A DNA stretch of 42,498 nucleotides from Ignavibacteriota bacterium (GTDB lineage: Bacteria; Bacteroidota; Ignavibacteria; UBA10030; UBA6906), in NCBI GenBank assembly GCA_003158475.1, contig PMJR01000094.1, positions 37,529 to 80,026 of the forward strand. The letters are read 5' to 3'. How positions within the stretch are numbered: the first letter of the stretch is position 1; each line of letters begins with the position of its first letter. Of the stretch, positions 1 to 9,700 are shown piece after piece. The notes below the pieces were generated by a model that ran no database searches, had not been told where the DNA came from, and saw only the letters and a list, made by a program, of their open reading frames with translations. The position numbers and the translations under genes are program-made.

Positions 1-877
1 TGAACTGCTCGGTATAAATTGCGACGGAGAAGAAGGGATGTTTCCGCGTGAACTCTTCCTGCGAGAGCTCCCCCTCCGGCGTTTTGATCTTCGTGGTCTC
101 TGCATTCGTGGTGTCGGTGCGGGAGGTGTCAGGCGCCGTGGTGCCTGCGAAGAGGCTGTCGCCGGGGAGCGTGTCGGTCCTGGCGCTGGCCGCGAGAAGC
201 TTGTCGATCGTCTCGGCGATGCGGTATGTGACGTCGGGTTCCTTCAGCAGCTTGAATTCCAGGAGAGACGTCGCCTGAAGGAGCTGCCGGACTTCGGCTT
301 CCTTGGTGACGCCGGGGAGTGCGACGATGATCCTGGTCCCCCCCAGCTTCTGTATCGACGGTTCGGACACGCCGTACTGGTCCACGCGGTTCCTGACGAT
401 CTCCATCCCCCTGTCGATCGCCTTGGTGGATTCGTCTTCCAGGAACTTGAATATGTCGTCGTTGTTGTCGCGGAGGTTCCGGTAATACCGGCTCATCCTG
501 ATCTGGCGCGACTCGAATTTCCGGCGGAGGAGAAGCACCGGGGACACTTCGGAGGTCTTTGCCTCGGCACGCACCTCTTTCATGATCTGGTTAAAGACGT
601 CGTCCTTGTTTTTTGCCAGATCCTCGACGAGTCTCAGGACGTTGACCTCCAGCACCACGCGCATCCCTCCCTGGAGGTCGAGGCCGAGCTTGATGCGCCG
701 TGCGCGCGCATCCCGCAGTCCGGCTTCGTGATTCGCGACGAACTGCAGGCTGTCGTCACCGCTCAGATTCTTGAGCTGCTGGTGGAGATCGTAGTCCCGC
801 CAGGTGGGGTAGAGATAGTAGACGGCAACGATAATGCACGCAACAATGATGACAAATCTGCCGGCATATTTTTTCAC
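1..877 (-). CDS. secD: Protein translocase subunit SecD, N-terminal part (3' end beyond window)
   Basis: SecD forms the SecDF complex in the inner membrane and uses the proton gradient to help pull proteins out of the SecYEG channel. The frame starts at GTG (877-875) and stays open to base 1, giving 292 codons; the C-terminal membrane domain lies outside the window. Residues 1-25 contain the first membrane segment (MKKYAGRF then a hydrophobic run). The SecD signature LGLDLQGG is at residues 64-71, and the second hallmark, NRVDQYGVSEPSIQ followed by IIVALPGV, is at 163-190. A GGAGG Shine-Dalgarno lies just upstream of the GTG. The region after residue 210 is rich in Thr and Asp and looks like a lineage-specific insert in the periplasmic domain. 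It is divergent from the PpiD-like chaperone gene, which acts on exported proteins. Identification is secure; only the length is unknown. Confidence 0.95.
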   Translation of the reverse strand, partial: MKKYAGRFVIIVACIIVAVYYLYPTWRDYDLHQQLKNLSGDDSLQFVANHEAGLRDARARRIKLGLDLQGGMRVVLEVNVLRLVEDLAKNKDDVFNQIMKEVRAEAKTSEVSPVLLLRRKFESRQIRMSRYYRNLRDNNDDIFKFLEDESTKAIDRGMEIVRNRVDQYGVSEPSIQKLGGTRIIVALPGVTKEAEVRQLLQATSLLEFKLLKEPDVTYRIAETIDKLLAASARTDTLPGDSLFAGTTAPDTSRTDTTNAETTKIKTPEGELSQEEFTRKHPFFSVAIYTEQF

Positions 878-952
878 GAAAAAACCTCCGAGGTCGAACG
901 AACGGGGAACTGACGCGTGGAAGGGATGATCAACGGATCGTCCAAGCTTATG

Positions 953-981
953 AATATACGCCCGGGGTGGCTAAAAGTCAA
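953..981 (-). promoter_or_regulatory. Predicted secD promoter (TTGACT-17-TATATT)
   Basis: On the minus strand TTGACT (981-976) and TATATT (958-953) are separated by 17 bases, close to the sigma-70 consensus. A transcript would start near 946 and carry a leader of about 70 bases. It lies back to back with the promoter for the divergent chaperone gene, the two -35 boxes being 11 bases apart. Confidence 0.6.
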
Positions 982-992
982 CGAGAAAAGCG

Positions 993-1021
993 TTGCTTTT
1001 GCTGGACATTTCAGTTATATT
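993..1021 (+). promoter_or_regulatory. Predicted promoter of the PpiD-like gene (TTGCTT-17-TATATT)
   Basis: TTGCTT (993-998) and TATATT (1016-1021) are 17 bases apart. The -10 box is identical to the one predicted for secD. The AAGGAGG ribosome site (1055-1061) and ATG (1074) follow, giving a leader of about 45 bases. Confidence 0.5.
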
Positions 1022-1073
1022 TTTTTTCGTTCCCGTTGTCTCTTTCCCCTGAGTAAGGAGGTTTCTCTTTCGT

Positions 1074-3206
1074 ATGCCTATAATGACGCGCATGCGTGAC
1101 AGCATGCCAGTGATTCTTTTTGGACTGCTCATTGCGTTTCTGATTACCATCGTGTTCGAGTGGGGGATGGATTACCTGGGCATCCGCGGCGGGCAGCAGG
1201 ATTTCGTCGGTAAGGTGAACGGAAAGAAGATCACGTACCGCGAGTTCTCCGAGCTGCTCAAGACCTTGAGCGACAATGCCAAGTCGCAGTCGGGGCAGGA
1301 ACCCGACGAAGCGATGACCCGCGAGCTGCGCAACCAGGCATGGCAGTCGATCGTCAACGAACGTCTCGCTGCCGAGGAGATCAAACGGCTCGGGATCACG
1401 GTGAGCGATCAGGAACTTCGCGATTGGGTTTTCGGCGACAACCCGCCCCAGGAACTCCGAAGGAACTTTACGGACTCCACGGGCAATTTCAACAGAGAGA
1501 TGTACGAGCAGGTGCTCACAAATCCCAACCAGTATATACAGGATCCGAGCGGCCGGGACCCGAATTACGGAGTGAAAAAGCTGCAGGATTTCGAAAAAAT
1601 GCTCCGCCAGCAGCGAATCCAGGCCAAGCTGCAGAGCCTGCTACTGGCCTCGGTACGGGTGACCGACGGGGAGCTCATGCAGAGGTTCGCCGACGGGACC
1701 GTGCATTATGACGCGCTGTATGCGCTTTTTGACCCATCGCTCCTGGTCAAAGACGCCGATGTGCAGCTGACCGACGAAGACCTGCGCGCCTTCTATCAGG
1801 AGACCATTGACCAGTACAAATTCGAAGCCACGAGAAAGCTGAAATTCGTCCTCTTCCTGGAAAACGCTTCCTCATCGGACACCGCGTCGCGCCGCAAGGA
1901 AATCGAGGACGTCGCTGCGAAGGCAAAAAGCGGGCTGGATTTTCTGGAGCTCGTGTACACTTACTCCGACCGGCCCGACAGCGGCGTGGTCTTCCATCGC
2001 GGTGAGCTGAGTGCGGCCCTCGACAACGGCGTGTTTTCCGCTTCTCCCGGGGCGGTTGTCGGCCCGGTCGAGGATCAGGAGGGTGAGCATCTTGTGAAGC
2101 TGCTCGAGGAGAAAAAGGGGACGAACGAATACATTCATGCCGCGCACATTCTGCTCCCCCTCGGGGGTCCTGACTCCGCGGCGGCGAAGACCCTGGCCGT
2201 GGAGATTGTCGCGCAGGCTCGCGCCGGGAAGGACTTTGCCGCGCTGGCCCGCGAGTTCTCCAAGGACGGGTCGAACGCGCAGAACGGCGGCGATCTCGGC
2301 TGGTTCACAAAGGGGCGGATGGTTCCTGCGTTTGAGAAGGCCGCCTTTGCGGCAAAGACGGGTGAGATCGTGGGACCGGTCCGGACCCCGTTCGGGTTGC
2401 ACATCATAAAAGTGTCCGGCCGCGACAACCGCGAAGTGAAGCTTGCGCACGTTCTCATGAAAATCACCCCGAGCTCGCAGAGCAAGAACGATGTCGCGGA
2501 CAGAGCGAAGGATTTTGCCTACAACGCGCGCGAGTCGGAGTTCAACAAGGAAGCGCAGCAGACGGGGCTTGAAGTCAGGGAATCGCAGATCCAGGAAAAA
2601 ACGACGGTCGTCCCCGGCATCGGCCCCAATGAAGCAATCATCCGCTGGGCGTTCGCTGCAAAAGTGGGGGGGGTGAGCGAACCGTACACGATCACCAACG
2701 GCTACGCGGTGTTCTCCGTGGTCGAAGCGAAAGACGCGGGGGTCAGGGCGTTCGATGAGGTGAAGGAATCCCTGAAACCGCCTGCGCTTCGAAAGAAGAA
2801 AATGGAGCGGGTAAAGCAACTCGCCGCAGAGGCGCGGGAAAAGCTCTCCCCGGGAGACAGTCTGACAAGGTTGACCGGCACCTCTCCGTTGGTCACGGTG
2901 CAATCGACGGGTTCATTCACCGCATCGGGTTCAATCCCGGGCGTGGGGCGCGACCCCGAATTCATCGGCGCCGCCACGGGACTGAAGGTGGGCCGGATCT
3001 CTCCGCCCGTGTCCGGTGCGCGCGGGGCGTACCTGATACAGCTTCTCAGTAGTTCGATGTTCGACTCCAGCGCGTACGCCGTGCAGAAAGACGTTTTGCG
3101 CTCGCGCGCGTTTCAGGAGAAACGGAATCGCTTCCTGTCGGAGTGGATCACGCGATTGAAGGAGAAGGCCGACATTGAAGACAAGCGGGACATCTTCTAC
3201 CGGTAG
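1074..3206 (+). CDS. ppiD: Membrane-anchored periplasmic peptidyl-prolyl isomerase/chaperone, PpiD/SurA family
   Basis: The 710-residue protein has one N-terminal membrane anchor (about residues 12-30), a SurA/PpiD-type helical N domain (about 40-215) and parvulin-type repeats. The middle repeat, about 353-450, is the best conserved: it begins HAAHILLP (355), has the GGDLGWF motif and ends GPVRTPFGLHIIKV. The stretches at about 255-345 and 455-570 look like degenerate rotamase repeats. Known PpiD proteins bind polypeptides leaving the Sec channel and help outer-membrane protein folding. The ATG at 1074 is chosen because AAGGAGG lies 12 bases upstream; ATGs at 1083 and 1092 are alternatives. 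The gene opens a + strand run, is divergent from secD, and is followed at once by an outer-membrane barrel gene, a plausible client. The length is somewhat above that of E. coli PpiD (623 residues). Confidence 0.88.
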   Translation: MPIMTRMRDSMPVILFGLLIAFLITIVFEWGMDYLGIRGGQQDFVGKVNGKKITYREFSELLKTLSDNAKSQSGQEPDEAMTRELRNQAWQSIVNERLAAEEIKRLGITVSDQELRDWVFGDNPPQELRRNFTDSTGNFNREMYEQVLTNPNQYIQDPSGRDPNYGVKKLQDFEKMLRQQRIQAKLQSLLLASVRVTDGELMQRFADGTVHYDALYALFDPSLLVKDADVQLTDEDLRAFYQETIDQYKFEATRKLKFVLFLENASSSDTASRRKEIEDVAAKAKSGLDFLELVYTYSDRPDSGVVFHRGELSAALDNGVFSASPGAVVGPVEDQEGEHLVKLLEEKKGTNEYIHAAHILLPLGGPDSAAAKTLAVEIVAQARAGKDFAALAREFSKDGSNAQNGGDLGWFTKGRMVPAFEKAAFAAKTGEIVGPVRTPFGLHIIKVSGRDNREVKLAHVLMKITPSSQSKNDVADRAKDFAYNARESEFNKEAQQTGLEVRESQIQEKTTVVPGIGPNEAIIRWAFAAKVGGVSEPYTITNGYAVFSVVEAKDAGVRAFDEVKESLKPPALRKKKMERVKQLAAEAREKLSPGDSLTRLTGTSPLVTVQSTGSFTASGSIPGVGRDPEFIGAATGLKVGRISPPVSGARGAYLIQLLSSSMFDSSAYAVQKDVLRSRAFQEKRNRFLSEWITRLKEKADIEDKRDIFYR

Positions 3207-3918
3207 CGACCGCGGACGGAGGAGGGGCGTCAGGCTCCTCCTCGTCGTCGCCACGGCGGCTCTGGGTGCCGCCCCCCTCCGTGCAGGCGATGGACCTTTC
3301 TCGATACTCGTGAAAGGAAACCTCACGACAAGCTCGCTGATCTACGTTACGCCCGATGCGGTCGATCCCGTTGCGAGAGGAAACACATTCGACCTGACCG
3401 GGACTTTCGGGTACGGCGCCGAGGTCCGGTTCAGAATCCCGGAGACGAGCCTCGCCCTGGGATTGTCCGCCGACTACATCAGGAGCCGGGGGACGGGCTC
3501 GCTCAACGGAACCACGATCCCCATTGAAGACGGGTACACCGCGATCCCGGTGGAGCTGACCGGGTACTTCATCATCCCTCTTTCCGGCGAGTTCTTCGGC
3601 GTGTACATGGGGGGAGGAGCGGGGATGTACTTCGGCAACAGGACATACTCCCTCGGCGGGGTCGAAGCAACGACGGTGGAGAATAATCCCGGATTTGCCA
3701 TCCATGTCCTCGGGGGGATGAGCTACCGGTTTCTCAATTCCTTCCATGGCATCTTCGAGATGAAGTTCCGCGATCTGCAGTTTGAATCCGTGAATGCATT
3801 CACCACCCGCGTCATACGTTACCAGGACACGGTCATCAACGTCAGTACGCAACCCTTCAAATCCCGCGTCGAGACAGACGGGATCATCTTCCAGCTTGGA
3901 ATCGCCTACACATTTTGA
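3175..3918 (+). CDS. Outer-membrane beta-barrel protein, OmpA/opacity-like, function unknown
   Basis: The 247-residue frame starts at TTG (3175), inside the last 32 bases of the chaperone gene, with GGAG at 3161-3164 placed 10 bases before it. An arginine-rich start (RGRRRG) leads into a hydrophobic run and an A-P-L-R-A cleavage-like site near residue 37, so it is probably secreted. The rest alternates polar and hydrophobic residues with many Gly and aromatic residues, and the last residues (FQLGIAYTF) end in Phe, as in the BamA-recognition strand of outer-membrane barrels. No specific porin or enzyme motif is visible. The overlap with the upstream gene suggests translational coupling; periplasmic chaperone and barrel may be made together. 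The family is a guess from composition and pattern; export and barrel topology are fairly safe. Confidence 0.75.
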   Translation: MKTSGTSSTGSDRGRRRGVRLLLVVATAALGAAPLRAGDGPFSILVKGNLTTSSLIYVTPDAVDPVARGNTFDLTGTFGYGAEVRFRIPETSLALGLSADYIRSRGTGSLNGTTIPIEDGYTAIPVELTGYFIIPLSGEFFGVYMGGGAGMYFGNRTYSLGGVEATTVENNPGFAIHVLGGMSYRFLNSFHGIFEMKFRDLQFESVNAFTTRVIRYQDTVINVSTQPFKSRVETDGIIFQLGIAYTF

Positions 3919-4607
3919 ACGTGCTTCCCCCGCCGGCGATCACAGCACGCTTCGACGTCGTGACAGAGGAAGTCAGCTCTTCTCGCTTTCGCTGGTCACT
4001 CCTTGCAGTACGCGATACCAACCGACTTCTTGACGCAATCACGCCGGACCAGTTCGAAGCTGACGGGCGGCTCCCGTACTGGGCCGATCTTTGGGCGTCG
4101 TCCCCCGCGCTCGCCGGACATCTGCGTCAGAGGCCGGGACTGGCCGGGAAGAAACTCCTTGAACTGGGATGCGGGCTGGGTCTGGCGGGGATCGCGGCGG
4201 CGCAGTCAGGAGCCACGGTCCTGATGACGGATTACGAAGAGGATGCCCTCGAGTTCGCACGTTTCAATGCGGCAATGAACCTTGAGTGCAGAGAGCTCTC
4301 CCGTGTGACATTTCGCTGCATGGACTGGCGGATCGCGGAGATCCCGGAGACGTTTGACGTCATCATAGGTGCCGACATCGCGTATGAACGGAGGAACTTC
4401 GAGCCGCTCCTCTCGCTCGTACGCAAGCTGCTTCGACCGGGCGGCGCGTTTCTCCTCGCTGACCCGGACAGGGACACCGGCAGGGAATTCGTCCGCCTGG
4501 CGGGATCGGGGGGATTCTCCGTCAGCGAGCATCGCTCCCCCGTGAACCACCGGGGACGGGACCTGACCGTCATACTGTCCGAGTTTCTCCGGAAGGAGGA
4601 GGGATGA
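3915..4607 (+). CDS. Class I SAM-dependent methyltransferase (Methyltransf_16/METTL21-like)
   Basis: The 230-residue protein has the seven-strand methyltransferase fold markers. Motif I LLELGCGLGLAG is at 81-92, an acidic residue that would hold the SAM ribose is near 106 (MTDYEED), and a motif IV-like VIIGADIAYE lies at about 149-158. The preceding LPYWADLWASSPALA is typical of protein-lysine methyltransferases of the METTL21/ETF-beta KMT type and of relatives acting on small molecules, so the substrate cannot be assigned. The start is TTG at 3915, overlapping the upstream stop by four bases; GTG at 3921 is a close alternative. It overlaps aroK by ATGA. An electron-transfer oxidoreductase gene lies elsewhere in the window (31820), so an ETF-related role is conceivable but unsupported. 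Confidence 0.8.
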   Translation: MNVLPPPAITARFDVVTEEVSSSRFRWSLLAVRDTNRLLDAITPDQFEADGRLPYWADLWASSPALAGHLRQRPGLAGKKLLELGCGLGLAGIAAAQSGATVLMTDYEEDALEFARFNAAMNLECRELSRVTFRCMDWRIAEIPETFDVIIGADIAYERRNFEPLLSLVRKLLRPGGAFLLADPDRDTGREFVRLAGSGGFSVSEHRSPVNHRGRDLTVILSEFLRKEEG

Positions 4608-5161
4608 ACGCTCCCCCGGCGGTCCGGATATATATTACCGGGTTCATGGGAAGCGGCAAGAGCACCGTCGGTCCCCTGCTTGCCGCGCGCCTCGGGTACG
4701 AGTTCGTTGATCTTGATGCCCGCATCGAGGAGGTTGAGGGGAAGGCGGTCCCCGAAATATTCAGCGAGAGGGGGGAGGCGGTTTTCCGGTCTCTGGAGCG
4801 TCGTGAGCTCCTGCTCCTGCGCAGCCTGGATGGGATTGTTGTCGCCACCGGCGGAGGGGCGCTCACCGATCCCGGATCATGGGAAATCATCCGGGGATCG
4901 GGTCTGCTCGTGTATCTCGAAGTGCCGGTTGAAATCCTCGTCGCGCGCCTCCGGGGAAGGAGAGGTCGTCCCATGATCGCCGCGGACGACGGGACGCCTC
5001 TCGCTGATGAACAACTCCGCGATCGCATCACGTCTCTCCTCCGCTCCCGTGAGCCCCTTTACCGCCGGGCCGACATCATCGTCGACGCCGGCTCCCAATC
5101 TCCCGGCGAGACCGTCTCCGCGATCCTGAGGTCGTCCGGCACGCTTCCCGGTTCACGCTGA
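4604..5161 (+). CDS. aroK: Shikimate kinase
   Basis: AroK phosphorylates the 3-hydroxyl of shikimate with ATP, the fifth step of chorismate and aromatic amino acid synthesis in the cytosol. The 185-residue length fits the family. Visible elements are the P-loop GFMGSGKST (13-21), the shikimate-binding DLD (36-38) and FR (61-62), the GGG of the Walker B/shikimate loop (ATGGGAL, 81-87), and the Arg-rich lid region (RGRRGRPM, about 121-128). The ATG overlaps the stop of the methyltransferase as ATGA, so translation is probably coupled. No other aro gene is nearby. The region after it (5162-5255) separates it from the heptose genes, which appear to have their own promoter. Confidence 0.95.
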   Translation: MNAPPAVRIYITGFMGSGKSTVGPLLAARLGYEFVDLDARIEEVEGKAVPEIFSERGEAVFRSLERRELLLLRSLDGIVVATGGGALTDPGSWEIIRGSGLLVYLEVPVEILVARLRGRRGRPMIAADDGTPLADEQLRDRITSLLRSREPLYRRADIIVDAGSQSPGETVSAILRSSGTLPGSR

Positions 5162-5196
5162 GCACAGGATCAGCCATCCTGAACTCCTCCAACTCC

Positions 5197-5225
5197 TTGC
5201 ATCTCAATCAGTTAATAGGTAAATT
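5197..5225 (+). promoter_or_regulatory. Possible promoter of the heptose/tamB unit (TTGCAT-17-TAAATT)
   Basis: TTGCAT (5197-5202) and TAAATT (5220-5225) are spaced by 17 bases in an AT-rich patch after aroK. The match is weaker than that of the secD and radA promoters, but the TTG/TAnnTT pattern is the same. The predicted transcript would start about 24 bases before the rfaE1 ATG. Confidence 0.35.
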
Positions 5226-5255
5226 ACATTTTTACTAACGGCACGAACCTCGCAC

Positions 5256-6260
5256 ATGACCGAAAAACGCCTCCGGGAACTGCTCGGCAACTTCAGTGGA
5301 AAACGGGTTGCCGTCGTGGGCGACCTGATGCTCGACCGCTACTACTGGGGGTCTGTGCACAGGGTTTCCCCGGAAGCACCCGTCCCAGTAGTCGAGGTTG
5401 ACACAGAATCCGTCAGGTTCGGCGGGGCGGCGAACGTTGCGAACAACATACAGGCTCTCGGCGGCAGGGCGTTCCTGATCGGTCTCGTGGGGGACGACCA
5501 TCCCGGCGTGATGTTCAGGAAGATGCTGACCGATCAGGGTCTCGAAACAGGAGGCATCGTCATCGACCCTGCCAGGCCAACCACAATCAAGACCCGCGTG
5601 ATCGCCGCCGGACAGCACGTCGTCCGGATTGACAACGAATCAAAGCAGGATTGTCCTGAGCTCCTCCGGGCAAAACTGATCGACGCGGTCCGCTCAAGCA
5701 TACGTTCTCTGGACGGCGTTATCATCGAGGATTATAACAAGGGAGTCGTCACACGCGACGTTATCCATGCAGTCATCGCCGCTGCTCAGGAACACGGGAA
5801 GCCCGTGGCCGTCGACCCAAAATTCAACAACTTCTTCGAATACAAGAACGTCACCGTCTTCAAACCGAACCGGCGTGAGGTCGAAGAAGCCGTCGGAGGT
5901 AAACTGAAAACGGTTGCAGACGTTGAGAGGGCGGGGAAGAGTCTTCTTGAATCGCTGAATGCGCAGAATGTCCTTCTGACGCGCGGAGAGGAAGGAATGT
6001 CCCTTTTTCAGTCCGGGGGGAGTGTCACGCATTTCCCGACAACAGCCGGGGCGGTGCAGGATGTCTCGGGGGCGGGGGATACCGTCATCTCCACGCTCAC
6101 GATGGCCCTGGTTGCGGGTGGCGGTATCACGGAATCGTGCATCCTCGCGAACTGTGCCGGGGGGGTCGTCGTGGGTGCCGTCGGGATCGTGCCGATACTC
6201 CCTGAACAGCTGCTCGGGGCGGTGCTTCGCAACATGGACATGTACAGGGACGGAAACTGA
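5256..6260 (+). CDS. rfaE1: D-glycero-beta-D-manno-heptose-7-phosphate kinase (HldE kinase domain as a separate protein)
   Basis: This PfkB-family kinase adds the 1-phosphate to heptose-7-phosphate on the way to ADP-heptose for the lipopolysaccharide core. The 334 residues show VVGDLMLDRYYWG near the N-terminus (about 19-31), RFGGAANVANNI (about 54-65), and the C-terminal DVSGAGDT with the catalytic base Asp275 in GAGD (272-275). The sugar and the VDPKF and FKPNRRE segments match RfaE1 rather than ribokinase. In E. coli the activity is fused to the adenylyltransferase in HldE; here the second half is the next gene, sharing a single base (TGATG). The ATG at 5256 has no clear Shine-Dalgarno. 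GmhA, GmhB and HldD are not in the window. Confidence 0.92.
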   Translation: MTEKRLRELLGNFSGKRVAVVGDLMLDRYYWGSVHRVSPEAPVPVVEVDTESVRFGGAANVANNIQALGGRAFLIGLVGDDHPGVMFRKMLTDQGLETGGIVIDPARPTTIKTRVIAAGQHVVRIDNESKQDCPELLRAKLIDAVRSSIRSLDGVIIEDYNKGVVTRDVIHAVIAAAQEHGKPVAVDPKFNNFFEYKNVTVFKPNRREVEEAVGGKLKTVADVERAGKSLLESLNAQNVLLTRGEEGMSLFQSGGSVTHFPTTAGAVQDVSGAGDTVISTLTMALVAGGGITESCILANCAGGVVVGAVGIVPILPEQLLGAVLRNMDMYRDGN

Positions 6261-6748
6261 TGGGAAAAGTCGTCTCCCTTCCCGCGCTTGCCCGCATCCG
6301 GGCCCGGCTTCGACGGCAGGGGAAGTGCGTGGTATTCACCAACGGGACGTTCGATATCGTGCACAGGGGACACGTGGAGTACCTGGGAGCGGCACGGAAA
6401 ATGGGGGACGTTCTGATCGTCGGCCTCAACAGTGACGCCTCCATTCGGCGCATCAAAGGTCCGAAGCGGCCCATCAACCGCGCAGCCGACCGGGCGGCAG
6501 TGCTTGCAGCGCTCGCCTCCGTGGATTATGTCTGTTCGTTCGGCGAGGAGACGCCCTACCGGATGATCCGGCGGCTCCTCCCCGATGTTCTCGTGAAAGG
6601 GGCCGACTGGAAAAAGGGGGCGATCGTCGGGAGTGACGTGGTCACGGAGAACGGGGGTTCGGTCAGGACCGTCCGTCTCACACCGGGGCGCTCGACGACG
6701 AACGTCATTGACCGTGTCCTGCGGGCGTATGCCCGCCGCGTGGGATGA
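6260..6748 (+). CDS. rfaE2: D-glycero-beta-D-manno-heptose 1-phosphate adenylyltransferase
   Basis: RfaE2 transfers AMP from ATP to heptose-1-phosphate to give ADP-D,D-heptose. The 162-residue protein carries the nucleotidyltransferase signature VVFTNGTFDIVHRGH, with the ATP-binding HxGH at 35-38 (HRGH), then VGLNSDASIRRIKGPKRPI and, near the end, GRSTTNVIDRV, which takes the place of the usual ISTT-type motif. Length and motifs agree with the stand-alone C-terminal half of HldE. The start codon overlaps the stop of rfaE1 by one base, so the two halves should be made in matched amounts. The tamB-like gene starts 31 bases downstream, linking heptose activation with an envelope-lipid/protein transport factor in one probable transcript. 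Confidence 0.93.
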   Translation: MGKVVSLPALARIRARLRRQGKCVVFTNGTFDIVHRGHVEYLGAARKMGDVLIVGLNSDASIRRIKGPKRPINRAADRAAVLAALASVDYVCSFGEETPYRMIRRLLPDVLVKGADWKKGAIVGSDVVTENGGSVRTVRLTPGRSTTNVIDRVLRAYARRVG

Positions 6749-6779
6749 GGGGCGCTCCGTCCGCCGGGGAGTGAGGTTC

Positions 6780-9700
6780 GTGAGAAAGATTCGCACAATA
6801 GCGCTCTACCTGCTGATCGGGATACCGCTCTTTATCGGCGTCATCATCGCGATCACGCAGACCCAGATCTTCCGCGACCGGCTTCGCGCCGCCGCGCTCT
6901 CCGAGCTTGACTCCCTCCTCAACGGTGAAGTCCACATCGGCCGTCTGGACGGCGACCTGATTACGGGGATAACGATCGACAGCATCTCGATCGACGTTAA
7001 CGACGGACCCTTCCTGCGGATCCCGCGTCTGGAGATTGCATACAACTTCTTCGCACTCCCCGGGAAGACCATTGCCATCCGGAAGCTGACGCTCACGCGC
7101 CCCGAAATCCATTTCTCCCGGGCGCGTGGCGGCCGGTGGAACCTGGCGGATCTCCTCCGCCGGCGGTCCCCTGATACCACGGCGTCGAAGCCCTTCGACT
7201 GGGTGATCGACGTCCAGCGGCTCGAGATACTCGACGGTACCGTTTCGCTGCTCGACTCTCTGTCGCTTGCCGATGAGCACCACGGGGAAGTGAAGGGCGG
7301 GGCGGTCGAGTACCATGCCTTCACGCTCGAGGGAGTCAATCTCGTCCTTGCGGCGAATATCCGGAGGGACAGGCAGCGCGTGGTAATCGCATCCTGCTCT
7401 TTTTCCTCGGCGGCACCCGATTTTCGGCTCAAGTTGCTCTGCGGTGTGTTCAGCCTCTCGCCGGGGGAGGCCCGGGTGGACAGCATGCGCATTATTACCG
7501 GAAAGACGAACCTCTCTCTCGACGCGTCAATAAAAGACATCGACCTCCTCGGCGGCATAGTCCTGCGGAACCTGAAGGCTGCACCCGTCGAGCTGTCACT
7601 CCGGGCCCGTCCGATAGACCTCGATGAGCTCAAATCGTTCCTCGATCCCCTGGAATTTCTCTCGGGGGCCGCGGAGATCACGCTGCAGGCTGCCGGGCCG
7701 TTCGGGGATCTTGACGTCAGGAAGCTGGATCTGCGTTTTGGCAAATCCTCTCTGTTCCTCAGAGGGAGTATATCCAACCTGCACGATCCGGGACGTGTCG
7801 CGCTCAATGTGAAGGTCACAGAGAGCACAGTCGACGGGACCGATGTGCAGGCGCTCCTTCCCGGTCTTGATCTCCCGGATCTCACCCCGCTGGGGACAAC
7901 CACGCTGAATCTGGAGTATGAAGGGACGCCGGCCGACATCCGGACGAAATTCCTCGTCGAGACGGCCGCCGGAAAAGTCCAGTCTTCCGGGCTCAGGCTG
8001 ACGGTCGGCGGCCCGTCGGTCCTGGGGTATGACGGGACGATACTTTTCAGGAAGCTGGATCTCGGCAGGGCACTGGCCGACGAGGGGCTCAAGAGCAATC
8101 TGAACGGGACGCTTGTGGTCCGCGGGAAAGGCGTCACTGTCCGTGGTCTGGCCTCCGTGATGGATCTTACGATAGACAGCTCCTCATTCCGCGGCCTCCC
8201 GCTGATGCGGACGCAGGTAACGCTCCAGGGTGCGGGCGGCAGGATCAGCGGAGGCACGAAAATCTCGCTCGGCGACATGCAGGCGGAGTTGACCGGGGAT
8301 GTGCAGCAGGCAACGGGAAAAGACCCCGCCTTCCATCTCGAAGGGGACGTGTCGTCTCTCAATCTCGAGAACGTACTCCACGACAGCAGTTACAACAGCG
8401 ACATCACGATGAAGCTCAAAGTCCAGGGGTCGGGATCCTCATGGGGGACCGTCAACGGCGATGTGACTGTCGACCTCTCTTCGTCGCGCTACCGGGATTA
8501 CACGCTGGACCAGGGTGTCGTCCATCTCATGCTGGATCAGAAGGACTCGTTGAACAAACGCCTCCAGTTTGAATCCAACATCGCCGATCTGACGCTCACA
8601 GGTGCATTCGACCTGAAGTACATGGCCAACCTGGCCAGGTTCGAGGCCGCCAGCCTCCGCGGGGCGATCGTCGGCAGGATTGCCCTCATCGATCCTTCGT
8701 TTCAGGCCGGGTTCAATCGCGCGGACCTGGACGCGAGCGCCCGTCCCCTCATCCTTGGGCCCCGGCATCTCGATGCGCACTACATCCTGCACGTGAAGGA
8801 TCTCGAGCCCCTTTCGTCGGCCGCCGGCAGCACGAGCTTCGACGGCACGGGGCTGCTCACCGGGACCGTCCGTGGTGGGTACGACGGACTGGCGCTCACC
8901 TCGGAGGCGGTACTGGAGGATTTCTTTTACGGAAAGGCGGATGCCGGAATGTTGATCGAGGACGGCAGGGTCCGGCTTGATGTGAGTGGTCTCGCGCCGG
9001 AATTCCCGCTCAAGGGGGCCTCGGTTCATCTCGAGGCGAGCGCCGGGAAGGTCCATGTCAACAGGAATACGCTGGACAGTCTGGACGTCACGGTCACCTA
9101 CGGAAACGAACGGGCCTCGTTTGCCACCCGCGCGATCTTCAACAATGTTTACCGCCTGGGTTCCACCGGCAGCGCGCATGTGGACGAAAACAGTTTCAGC
9201 ATCTTCCCCTCGACGCTCGATATCGCGTACCGTGATTTCCTCTGGCGTGCCGATTCGGGTGCGGCCTTGCGCGTGAACCACGTCGGTGCGGGGCTCACCG
9301 GACTGATCCTCCGGCGCGATTCGCAGTCCGTCGCCGTGAATATGAACCTCGGGCAGGGGCGTACTTTCGATGCCTCCGTCGAAGGAAAGAACCTCGATCT
9401 CGAGGGACTGAAACATCTCCTCGGGGGAGAGGAAGCCCCCGGTGAAGTGAAGACGTTTACCGGGACAGCCCGGTTGAGCGCGAAGGGGTCCGGAACGCTC
9501 TCGGATCCCGAGATGAACGCCAGCGTTGAAGCCGACAGCGTCACATTCCGTTCCCTCCCCTTCGGCCGGATCATGTCGGACCTCCGGTACCGGGACGGGA
9601 CTATCGATGGACATGTGCGGGTCGTCGAACCGGGCAAGCCCGCTGAGACGACCCCCATCATGACGATCGACGGGACCCTCCCCGTGGACCTTCGCCTGGA

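Noticed and set aside
38-913. Long + strand open frame opposite secD
   Set aside because: It is the antisense of a clear secD frame, and its Arg/Val-rich translation shows no domain.
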